DNA of 64,000 nucleotides from Actinoplanes derwentensis (GTDB lineage Bacteria; Actinomycetota; Actinomycetes; Mycobacteriales; Micromonosporaceae): assembly GCF_900104725.1 (NCBI RefSeq), contig NZ_LT629758.1:3782001-3846000 (forward strand), written 5' to 3'. The position numbers and the translations under genes were made by a program. Each line of letters begins with the position of its first letter. The first letter of the stretch is position 1. Positions 16,120 to 22,986 of this stretch are shown here, one piece after another. The notes under the pieces were generated by a model. The model was not told the origin of the DNA and did not search any database. It saw nothing but the letters and a program-made list of their open reading frames with translations.

Positions 16120-16242
16120 GATGCGGCGAACGAGAAGAACAGCAGGCCGGTGCGGGACCGAAGCACTCGGGGACGACTCATGCCGATGAATTGTCCGGGG
16201 CGGCTTCCGCTCCGACCACTGTGTACAACCGAAAGGCTGACG

Positions 16243-16485
16243 CTACCCCTGGCGGGGCTCAGCAACCACGAACGTACCCCTACCCACAACGGTTACGACC
16301 AGTCCGCGCTCTCGCAGCAACTGGATCGCCTTACGGGCGGTGCCCCGCGCGATGCCGTACTCCTGAACGAGTTGATTCTCGGAAGGGATCGGCCGGTCCG
16401 GCAGGAGTTCCCCAGCTTCGATTCGCGCCTGGATAGCGTCGGCTACCTGCACGTACAACGGGGTCGGACCCTCATGGTCGATCAC
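16243..16485 (-). CDS. Single-domain GntR-type regulator
   Basis: An 80-residue protein that is almost only a GntR winged helix: PTPLYVQVADAIQARIEAGELLPDRPIPSENQLVQEYGIARGTARKAIQLLRERGLVVTVVGRGTFV. The effector domain of usual HutC or FadR members (another 100-160 residues) is missing, and the frame ends just after the wing, as in the short actinomycete GntR proteins often paired with small genes. The strong AGGAGG at 16511-16516 (complement) lies too far from the GTG at 16485 but is spaced for a three-codon reading frame just upstream, so the start or leader is uncertain. The inverted repeat at 16534-16547 may be its operator. Confidence 0.75.
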   Translation of the reverse strand: MIDHEGPTPLYVQVADAIQARIEAGELLPDRPIPSENQLVQEYGIARGTARKAIQLLRERGLVVTVVGRGTFVVAEPRQG

Positions 16486-16533
16486 ATCATCACGATCTCA
16501 CTTCGTGGTACCTCCTGACTCCCAAAGGGGAAC

Positions 16534-16547
16534 CATGGTGAACCATG
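16534..16547. promoter_or_regulatory. Inverted repeat CATGGT-GA-ACCATG, putative GntR operator
   Basis: A perfect 6-bp inverted repeat with a 2-base spacer lies between the divergent GntR gene (start 16485) and the small gene at 16691. The size and symmetry suit a GntR dimer. Nothing else is recognised in 16486-16690. Confidence 0.4.
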
Positions 16548-16690
16548 TACAAGCAGAGGCGGAAGGCCATACGATCGAAGCCCCCATCACCGCATCGCGT
16601 GCCATAGGCCTGACAGCACAGGCAGCCGGGACAAAGGGCTCCACGATGCTCCCGATCGGTCGTATTCCACCCATCCCGCAGGAGAGCGCA

Positions 16691-16933
16691 ATGACACTCA
16701 AGAACAGCGACATGCTCCGCCGGACAGCCGAGCAGGTCGCCAACTGCCTCGCCGAGTCCGGTTACGCCTTCGTGGAGGAAGACAAGATCGACGGACTCGC
16801 CGCCACGCTGGAGACGTACCTGAACGTGGCCGGAATCCCCGTCAACACAGGCGGCACCGAAGAATCCACCGCGCTCGGCATCCTTCCCGAACCAAACCCG
16901 CGGTCAGAGATCTGCGTCGCGGGAGTGCCCTGA
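16691..16933 (+). CDS. Small hypothetical protein next to GntR gene
   Basis: An 80-residue acidic protein starting at an ATG with AGGAG eight bases upstream. Sequence begins MTLKNSDMLRRTAEQVANCL and has a helix-rich first half (KIDGLAATLETYLN) and a Pro/Glu-containing tail. No signal peptide, membrane helix or known family. It is divergent from the GntR gene with 205 bases between, and a strong hairpin at 16959-16995 follows its stop. It may be the GntR target (inference). Upstream in-frame starts exist to 16505 but lack a ribosome site. Confidence 0.55.
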   Translation: MTLKNSDMLRRTAEQVANCLAESGYAFVEEDKIDGLAATLETYLNVAGIPVNTGGTEESTALGILPEPNPRSEICVAGVP

Positions 16934-16958
16934 CCCCAGATCGCGACTACCCATGATC

Positions 16959-16995
16959 GGATGCCGGGATCCGCCATGCGGTGGTCCCGGCATCC
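16959..16995. terminator. Hairpin terminator-like structure
   Basis: GGATGCCGGGA (16959-16969) pairs perfectly with TCCCGGCATCC (16985-16995); the 15-base loop itself contains CCGC-N3-GCGG. It begins 25 bases after the stop at 16933. There is no U-run, which is common for actinomycete terminators. Confidence 0.6.
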
Positions 16996-16998
16996 GAA

Positions 16999-17088
16999 AT
17001 GCCGAAGGCGACCACCGAGGAACCCGAACCCGCCGCGTACTACCAGAACTGCACGGCCGTCCGGCAACGTCTCAGGCGGCGAGGATGA
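16999..17088 (+). pseudogene. Remnant of an excalibur-protein gene
   Basis: From 16999 the plus strand reads PKATTEEPEPAAYYQNCTAVRQR, closely matching KPTTEEPEPEPEAYYKNCTAVRA of the excalibur protein ending at 15253. The match spans about 70 bases (17002-17070 against about 15101-15165), after which the copy runs out of frame and stops at 17086-17088; the calcium-binding loop is missing. Its end overlaps the convergent hydrolase gene. This is a fragment left by duplication and deletion, or the scar of a second excalibur gene. Confidence 0.65.
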
Positions 17089-17959
17089 CGTTCATCGTCT
17101 CGTGGGGGCGTTCGATGATCGGAAGGTGCCAGCGGGGGTCGCGAGCCGTGACGGTCCGGACGGTGAGATCGGGGAAGGCCCGCCGCCAATCGGCGAGCGA
17201 GGCATCGATCATGACCAGGGGATCCATGCCGGGGCCGGTTCCTCGTAGGTAGGTGGCCCGGGTCACCACGCCGACGAGTTCGTTGCCCCGCAGTGGCGGG
17301 AACCTGGCGATGAAATGGGCCTGGCTGGCGAGTGCGGGCGTGCCGATCCAGGCTCCCGCGTGCCGCGCCTCGGCCACCAGAGCGGGGTCAGCGTCCGTTT
17401 CCGGGGGCGGCTTCGGGCTGACGGCGCTGACGGCGGCCCATGTCGCTGTGCTGAGCGGGCCGCCGCCGTACCAGGAGGCGACACCGAACGCCCAGCCGGG
17501 CCGCCTGATCCGGGAGGCCGCGCTCGGCGCGCTGTCGAGGACCAGGCTCACCGCACCGAAGGGCGCCCCGTCCCACCGGTACCGCTCCAGGAAGTTCCGG
17601 GCGCACATACCGCCCATCGACGCCCCGTACAACTTGACCTCGCCCGGGCCGAGTCGCCGGAGCTCCGCCATGATCCGCTGGTAGATGTCGTCCATGTCGA
17701 TGCCGCGCTCGGCGTACCGAACGACGATCAGCGCCTCGTCCTCCGGAAGGTACGGCGCGAACGCCTCGCTGAGCAGGTCGCCGGGCATTCCGTACCCGGG
17801 GAACACGACGAGCGCTTCACGTGTGGTGGCCGACCGAGCGCCGACGGTGACCAGGCCGGCAGTGTCGCCGGTCAGGTAGAAGGCACTCGCCAGGGCGTCG
17901 GCTCCCAGCAGGGTGACGACCAAGGAGAACGCGAGGCCGGACAGGCGCAACGCTCGCAT
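17072..17959 (-). CDS. Alpha/beta hydrolase, probably membrane-anchored or secreted
   Basis: A 295-residue protein starting at ATG 17959. The first 30 residues (MRALRLSGLAFSLVVTLLGADALASAFYL) are a signal peptide or anchor. VVFPGYGMPGD provides the oxyanion segment, and LYGASMGGMCARNF carries the G-x-S-x-G nucleophile elbow (about residue 115). A late RDPRWHLPIIERPHETM segment holds the likely catalytic His. Substrate unknown; probably an extracytoplasmic esterase or lipase. Divergent from the small membrane protein at 18125, with 165 bases between and no clear operator. A much longer open frame runs up to 20020 but only this part looks like protein. Confidence 0.75.
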   Translation of the reverse strand: MRALRLSGLAFSLVVTLLGADALASAFYLTGDTAGLVTVGARSATTREALVVFPGYGMPGDLLSEAFAPYLPEDEALIVVRYAERGIDMDDIYQRIMAELRRLGPGEVKLYGASMGGMCARNFLERYRWDGAPFGAVSLVLDSAPSAASRIRRPGWAFGVASWYGGGPLSTATWAAVSAVSPKPPPETDADPALVAEARHAGAWIGTPALASQAHFIARFPPLRGNELVGVVTRATYLRGTGPGMDPLVMIDASLADWRRAFPDLTVRTVTARDPRWHLPIIERPHETMNVILAA

Positions 17960-18124
17960 CGATGCTCGACGAACCGGCCGAGGCTCGATTCCGCCGTTCG
18001 CTGCCACAGCTTGCTCCGCATCCTCGGCGAGGAGAAAACCGTACCGCCGTTCGGGCGCTCCGGCGAACCGGTCGGCCCACGACGACCACACCCTCGCCTG
18101 TGGACACTGACCCGGGGCCGCCGG

Positions 18125-18472
18125 ATGATGACGCCCATGGATGGATGGACGAAACGCGCTGTGATCATCGGTTCGGCCGGCCTGATCGTGGCGATGATCG
18201 CCGTCTGGCTGCTGGCCGACCTCAACACCGCCGCCCAGGTGGCCAGCGTGATCGCGGGCGCCGCCGGTGTGGTCGTGCTGGTCTCCACGATCATCGCCGG
18301 TCCGGCCCCGAAACCGGAACGGCGGGCGACCGAGACGGGCCGAAGCGACACCGGGGCCGAAGGCCGGGCGAACACCGGTATCGCCTCGCGTGAACCGGGC
18401 GTCGCCGAGAAGACCGGTGACGCCACGAGCCGGGGCGGCAGGTCCAACACCGGCGTCGCTGATGATTTTTGA
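18125..18472 (+). CDS. Small membrane protein with C-terminal NTG-rich motif, partner of NACHT ATPase
   Basis: A 115-residue protein. Two hydrophobic stretches (about residues 12-31 and 37-59) form a hairpin membrane anchor; the cytoplasmic-type tail is Gly/Arg/Thr-rich with recurring (S/A/D)(N/D)TG units at 75-77, 83-85 and 108-110 and TGDA at 97-100. The same TGDA...G...NTG order appears at residues 16-31 of the NACHT ATPase encoded directly downstream. The stop TGA is followed at once by the ATG of that gene, so they are co-translated. Start is uncertain among ATGs at 18125, 18128 and 18137; none has a good ribosome site. Possible role: recruitment or seeding partner of the ATPase (inference). 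Confidence 0.6.
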   Translation: MMTPMDGWTKRAVIIGSAGLIVAMIAVWLLADLNTAAQVASVIAGAAGVVVLVSTIIAGPAPKPERRATETGRSDTGAEGRANTGIASREPGVAEKTGDATSRGGRSNTGVADDF

Positions 18473-20593
18473 ATGGCGGGCGAATGGAGGACGACCCGGC
18501 ACACACACGCGGCACACACGGGCGACGCCGTCGCGGTCGGAGATCACTCGATCGCCAACACCGGCAACCTCGCCATCCACAAACACGTGCTGCCGGAGAC
18601 CTGGGAGCAGAAGCTTGCGGCTGCGGCCAGGGCACTCGCGCGCGACGTCGGCACCCGCGGAAGAGAGCAGCTGGAGCAGCGGCAGCTGACGGACACGGAA
18701 CCGATCGAGATCCGCTTCGGCCCCGCACCAGCTGACCTGATCGCCCGGTTGGCGAACATCCGCGGTACCCCGCACGGTGCGGTGCCGGAACCGTTGAAGC
18801 TGTCCGGCCGGTTCAGCGAGATCGCGGGCGTGTACCACAGTTGCCCCTCGCAGCGTCTGGTCATCCTCGGCGAACGCGGCTCCGGCAAATCGGTGCTGGC
18901 ACTGAAGCTGGCCCTCGAACTCGTGCGTCCCCGGAACGACGACGATCCAGTACCGGTGATCTTCGGTATCCACTCGTGGGATCCGAACAAGAAGACTCTC
19001 CCCGAGTGGATGGCGGACTGCTTGCTCCGCGACTACAACCTGGCACAAGTCGGCATACCGAGGCCGGATCTGGCGGCCGAAATCGTCGGTACCGGGCAGA
19101 TCCTGCCGATCCTGGACGGCTTCGACGAGATCGCCGACGGGCTGCGTGACGAGGCGCTGCGCATCTTGGACAAGACGTCGATACCGCTGGTGCTGACCAG
19201 CGTCACGGACACCTACGCAACAGCGGTCCGGCGGGCCCGCACGCTGAGCCGGGCGGCCGTCATCGTCCTGGAAGACCTCGGAGCGGAAGACCTGACCGAC
19301 TTCCTTCCCCGTACGACACCGGCCGACCCGGTCACGAAATGGGAGCCGGTGCTCGGTGGCCTCGCGGGGACACCGGCGGGTGCCGCGCTGTCCAGCCCGC
19401 TGATGGTCGGTCTCGCTCGTAGAATCTACAGCGACGGGCCGGACGATCCAGTCGTTCTCACCACCGGCCGCTTCCCGGACGCCGAGGCGGTGAAGGCTCA
19501 TCTGCTGTCCCGGTTCGTGACGGTCGCCTACGACGGCCCGGCACTCGTCCGCGCCGGGGAGAGGAAGAGCAGGTACCGGTGCGCGGAGAAGAACGCCCGG
19601 CGCTGGCTCGGCTACCTCGCCCGGCGGCCAGCCGATCCGGACATCGCTTGGTGGACGGTCGCGGACTCGGTTCCCCGTGGCCAGCGCGTCCCCGTACTCC
19701 TCGTGGCGGGCGCGGCCGTGGGCGCCACCGCCGGATGGCTGATCCTGGGGCTGCTCGGCCTGGTGGCCGGCGCTTCCGTTCTCGGCCTGCTCGGCGGGGT
19801 GGTCGGATGGACCAGAGCCTCCCAGCCCGTACGCATGGAGGTGCACTTCAGTGGCCGGATGCGGCACGTCCTGGCACAACTGGGGTCCGCGATCCTGGGC
19901 GGCCTCATCGTGGTGATCATCGGCTGGTACCTGGTGGGCTGGTTCGGCTGGCCCGCCCTGACCGTCGCGGGTGGCGTCGGCAACGCCATCGGCGGAGGGC
20001 TCTCCGGCTGGGGACGGCACAGCGACCCGGACGCCGACGCGTTACCCGGTTTGGCGGAGGTGGGGCGCGGGACGTGGAACGGGCTGAAAGGCGGATCCGC
20101 CGGAGGGTTCGTCGTCGGCATCCTCTGCCATCTGACGCACGTGCCGATGGGCGGCTTCGGCACCTGGCTCCAATTGGGCGTCGCCATCGGGATCGCCTTC
20201 GGCCTCGGCACGGCGGTCATCACCCCACCCGGCGAGGACACCGTCGTCACGCCGGAGAAGCTGCTTCGATCCAACCGCAACTACACGATCTTTCAAACCC
20301 TCACGGTCACCGGCGCGTACGGCTACATCATCGGAACACTTACCGAGCCCGCCTTCGGACTGATCCTCGGCCCGGTGATCGGTATGGCGTTCGGGGTGGC
20401 CGCCCATGCCTGGGGCCGCTGGATCATCCTGACCCGTTGCTGGCTGCCGCTGACCGGCCGGATGCCGTGGCGGCTGTGGTCGTTCCTCGGCGACGCCCAC
20501 GGCCGTGAGGTCCTCCGCCAGTCCGGCGCCGTCTACGAGTTCCGGCACGCTCTGTTGCGCGACAACCTGGCCGCCCACCATCCGGAGCATTAG
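18473..20593 (+). CDS. NACHT-domain ATPase with multi-pass C-terminal membrane domain
   Basis: A 706-residue protein. The N-terminus carries a short Gly/Asn motif (TGDA 16-19, NTG 29-31). The NACHT module follows: Walker A GERGSGKS from residue 133, Walker B LPILDGFDEIAD near 212 with the double-acidic DGFDE typical of NACHT, then ALSSPLMVGLARRIY of the winged-helix part. After residue 400 come many Gly/Ala-rich membrane helices (LLVAGAAVGATAGWLILGLLGLVAG, LGSAILGGLIVVIIGWYLVG and more). Actinomycetes have many such membrane NACHT proteins; some bacterial NACHT proteins defend against phage, but for this membrane type no role is established. Directly joined to the small membrane gene. Its stop overlaps the convergent MFS gene by 4 bases. 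Confidence 0.8.
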   Translation: MAGEWRTTRHTHAAHTGDAVAVGDHSIANTGNLAIHKHVLPETWEQKLAAAARALARDVGTRGREQLEQRQLTDTEPIEIRFGPAPADLIARLANIRGTPHGAVPEPLKLSGRFSEIAGVYHSCPSQRLVILGERGSGKSVLALKLALELVRPRNDDDPVPVIFGIHSWDPNKKTLPEWMADCLLRDYNLAQVGIPRPDLAAEIVGTGQILPILDGFDEIADGLRDEALRILDKTSIPLVLTSVTDTYATAVRRARTLSRAAVIVLEDLGAEDLTDFLPRTTPADPVTKWEPVLGGLAGTPAGAALSSPLMVGLARRIYSDGPDDPVVLTTGRFPDAEAVKAHLLSRFVTVAYDGPALVRAGERKSRYRCAEKNARRWLGYLARRPADPDIAWWTVADSVPRGQRVPVLLVAGAAVGATAGWLILGLLGLVAGASVLGLLGGVVGWTRASQPVRMEVHFSGRMRHVLAQLGSAILGGLIVVIIGWYLVGWFGWPALTVAGGVGNAIGGGLSGWGRHSDPDADALPGLAEVGRGTWNGLKGGSAGGFVVGILCHLTHVPMGGFGTWLQLGVAIGIAFGLGTAVITPPGEDTVVTPEKLLRSNRNYTIFQTLTVTGAYGYIIGTLTEPAFGLILGPVIGMAFGVAAHAWGRWIILTRCWLPLTGRMPWRLWSFLGDAHGREVLRQSGAVYEFRHALLRDNLAAHHPEH

Positions 20594-21780
20594 CGGCGGG
20601 CTCGCTGGATGGTGACGGCTACCAGGGTGGTGGCGGCTCCGGCGGTGGCTATCGCGGTGGCGGGGGTGGTCAGTTCGGCCAGGGCTCCGAAGAGCAGCGG
20701 GCCAACGCCCTGCAAGGCCATCATGCCGGTGGACAACAAGGCGAAGACCTGGCCGCGGCGGGTTTCGGGGGCCGCCTCCAGGAACTCCCGCTGCAGGCCC
20801 AGGCTGTAGGCGAAGCCGGTTCCGGCGAACACCAGCAGGGCCACCACCAGCGGTAACGGTGGCGACAACAACAGCAGAAGCAGCGGGGCGCCCAGGACCA
20901 CCACCAGTGGGGCGGCCAGGCGTTCGCGGAGGCTGGGACGGAGGAAACGGCCCACCACGAACTCGCCGACCAACATGCCGACCGGGGCCGCTGCCATCAG
21001 GATCGCGCCGGTGCCGGTGGGGAAACCTCGGTGGGCGCCGTACGAGACGAGCAGGGCTTCGGCACCTACCGCGAACGCGGACGGCAACCATTGGGCCAGC
21101 AGCAGACGACGCAGTCTGCGGTCGGTCAGCAGCGTGACGGCGCCGGTCCAGCTGTCGCGGACGGCTCCGCCGGTTCTGGTCGTGGGTGGTGGGGTGGCGG
21201 GCAGTCCGAAACGGACCATCACCACGGTCAGCAGGTGGGCGGCCGCCGCGAAGAGTAGGGCGTGTTTCGCGCCGACGGCGGCTACCGCTACGCCGCCGAC
21301 GGCCAGGCCGATTAGCTGGGCCGCGGAGGAGGACATGCCGGTCAGGGCGCGGCCCAGCACGTACGCGTCGCCGGTCAGCCGGTCGGCGATCGCCCGGGAC
21401 GCCGCTCCGGAGAAGACCGGGGTGAAGCAGGCGACCGCGCCCACGAACAGCAGGTTCACCAGGACCGGCAGGTCGGCCAGGCCCAGGGTGGCGGCCAGGG
21501 CGGCTTCCAGAAGGTAGCCGCCGGCGATCAGCGGGCGAGCCGGCAGGCGGTCGGTGAGGGAGCCGAGCAGCAGGCCGCCGACGAACTGGGGCAGGAAGCC
21601 GGCGCCGAACGCGAGCGCGCTGAGCAACGGGGAGCCGGTGGTGCTGTAGACGAGCACCGACAGCGCGAAGATCTGCAGCGAGGTGGCGCTGATGGAGACG
21701 CCGCGGGCGACGAACAGGGTTCGGAACACCGGTTCGGCGAAGACTTCGCGGTAGGTGGCGGGGCGGTCGGTGACGGGCAT
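20590..21780 (-). CDS. MFS transporter, drug-efflux type
   Basis: A 396-residue major facilitator with 12 predicted helices. The start at ATG 21780 (MPVTDRPATYREVFAEPVFRTLF) gives the usual MFS_3/DHA3-like N-terminus; the frame continues upstream but without protein character. GGLLLGSLTDRLPARPLI is the loop 2-3 signature (GxxxDRxxRR-like). The family exports drugs or siderophores. It is divergent from a DUF5937-type regulator with 67 bases between the starts, so the two promoters overlap and the regulator likely controls it. Confidence 0.8.
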   Translation of the reverse strand: MPVTDRPATYREVFAEPVFRTLFVARGVSISATSLQIFALSVLVYSTTGSPLLSALAFGAGFLPQFVGGLLLGSLTDRLPARPLIAGGYLLEAALAATLGLADLPVLVNLLFVGAVACFTPVFSGAASRAIADRLTGDAYVLGRALTGMSSSAAQLIGLAVGGVAVAAVGAKHALLFAAAAHLLTVVMVRFGLPATPPPTTRTGGAVRDSWTGAVTLLTDRRLRRLLLAQWLPSAFAVGAEALLVSYGAHRGFPTGTGAILMAAAPVGMLVGEFVVGRFLRPSLRERLAAPLVVVLGAPLLLLLLSPPLPLVVALLVFAGTGFAYSLGLQREFLEAAPETRRGQVFALLSTGMMALQGVGPLLFGALAELTTPATAIATAGAATTLVAVTIQRARR

Positions 21781-21847
21781 GGCACGAGACTGCTTTTCGA
21801 TCGTACGACCGGGCCAATGTTTCGCCGTCAGGCGTAAGGTCTTCAGG

Positions 21848-22807
21848 GTGTTGCGGTTCGTGGTGGGTGCCGAGGATCTGGTTCGGACCCGGTTCGCGCT
21901 CTCGCCCGTCTTCGAGCTGCTGAACCTGCTGCGGGCGCTGACCGGCCCGCATCGCCGTGGTGTCCCCGCGGAGTGGCTCGACCGGCTGCGGCCCGCTTTC
22001 GACCGGTTGCGTGCCGACCCGGCCATGGACGCGATCCTGGTTCTGCACGACGAGACCTCCGGGGCGAACTTCATCTGCCCGCCACCGCGGCGGCTCGGCC
22101 AGACGATCGAGGACGACTTGGTCGCGATCCGGCGGGCGCCGCCGGAGTCGGTGCGGGCGGAGATCGCGTTCTACGTGTCCCGGCGCGACAACGCCTTCCT
22201 CACCGAGCCGGATGTGCTGGACCGGCTGGCCGGCTTCCTGGCGGTGGCCTGGGCGGAACTGGTCGCCGCGGACTGGCCCCGGCTGCGGCTGCTCTGCGAA
22301 CGCGACGTCGTGCACCGTTCGGCGGAACTGGGGCGGGCTGGCTGGCAGGCGGCGCTGGACGGCCTGCACCCGAAGGTCCGCTGGCGGGACGGCGGTATCG
22401 ACCTGCTGGGCCGGTCCGGCGGGACGACCGATCTGGGTGGTGCCGGGCTGCTGCTGGTGCCGTCGGTGTTCATCTGGCCGGAGATCGCGGTCTTCGCCGA
22501 CGAGCCGTGGCGGAAAGCGATCATCTATCCCGCTCGCGGGGTGGCGACCTTGCTGGAGCAGGGACCGCCGGAGACGCCGGAGCATCTGGCGGCGCTGATC
22601 GGCCGGTCGCGGGCGCTGATCCTGGTGATGCTGGCCGACCCGGCGAGCACCAGTCAGCTGGCCCGGGCGCTGGGACTGGCGGTCGGTGCGGTCGGCGACC
22701 ACCTGGGCGTGTTGTTGCGGGCGGGCGCGGTGGAGCGGGCCCGGTCCGGCCGTTCGGTGCTGTACCGGCGAACCGCCCTGGGAGAGGCCTTGACCAGGCC
22801 GAACTGA
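21848..22807 (+). CDS. ArsR-like winged-helix regulator (DUF5937 type)
   Basis: A 319-residue protein. The long N-terminal part (FALSPVFELLNLLRALTGPHR...) is that of DUF5937 regulators; the C-terminal winged helix is HLAALIGRSRALILVMLADPASTSQLARALGLAVGAVGDHLGVLLRAGAVERARSGRSVLYRRTALG. The GTG at 21848 has no good ribosome site, while TAAGGT at 21835-21840 is a -10-like hexamer seven bases ahead, so the mRNA may be leaderless. It is divergent from the MFS exporter and probably represses it. A 43-bp palindrome follows its stop. Confidence 0.75.
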   Translation: MLRFVVGAEDLVRTRFALSPVFELLNLLRALTGPHRRGVPAEWLDRLRPAFDRLRADPAMDAILVLHDETSGANFICPPPRRLGQTIEDDLVAIRRAPPESVRAEIAFYVSRRDNAFLTEPDVLDRLAGFLAVAWAELVAADWPRLRLLCERDVVHRSAELGRAGWQAALDGLHPKVRWRDGGIDLLGRSGGTTDLGGAGLLLVPSVFIWPEIAVFADEPWRKAIIYPARGVATLLEQGPPETPEHLAALIGRSRALILVMLADPASTSQLARALGLAVGAVGDHLGVLLRAGAVERARSGRSVLYRRTALGEALTRPN

Positions 22808-22843
22808 AGCGCGGAATCGGTCGAGGTACCAGGGCGCTTTCCA

Positions 22844-22886
22844 GTGTGGTGACTTGGGGTGCGAATCGCACCCCAAGTCACCACAC
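22844..22886. repeat. 43-bp perfect palindrome (copy 1)
   Basis: Two 21-base arms pair perfectly around one central A (22865), beginning GTGTGGTGACTTGGGG. It lies 36 bases after the regulator stop and 100 before the helicase gene, so it may serve as a terminator, but a loopless perfect stem is unusual for that. A copy with the same 21-1-21 layout and 36 of 43 identical bases lies at 61750-61792 inside cydC. Nothing else is seen in 22808-22986. Confidence 0.85.
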
Positions 22887-22986
22887 AAGGTTGAACGCGA
22901 GGCGGGGCTCGAACGGGTGAGGGTGCGATGGGGCGGAGGCCGCGACCCGGTAGCCTTCGCCGCGAACAGGCGGGAAGGCGAGTGTC

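Noticed and set aside
17960..20020. Long N-terminal extension of the alpha/beta hydrolase
   Set aside because: The frame stays open to 20020 but that part lies antisense to the NACHT and small membrane genes and has no protein character; ATG 17959 gives a normal signal peptide.
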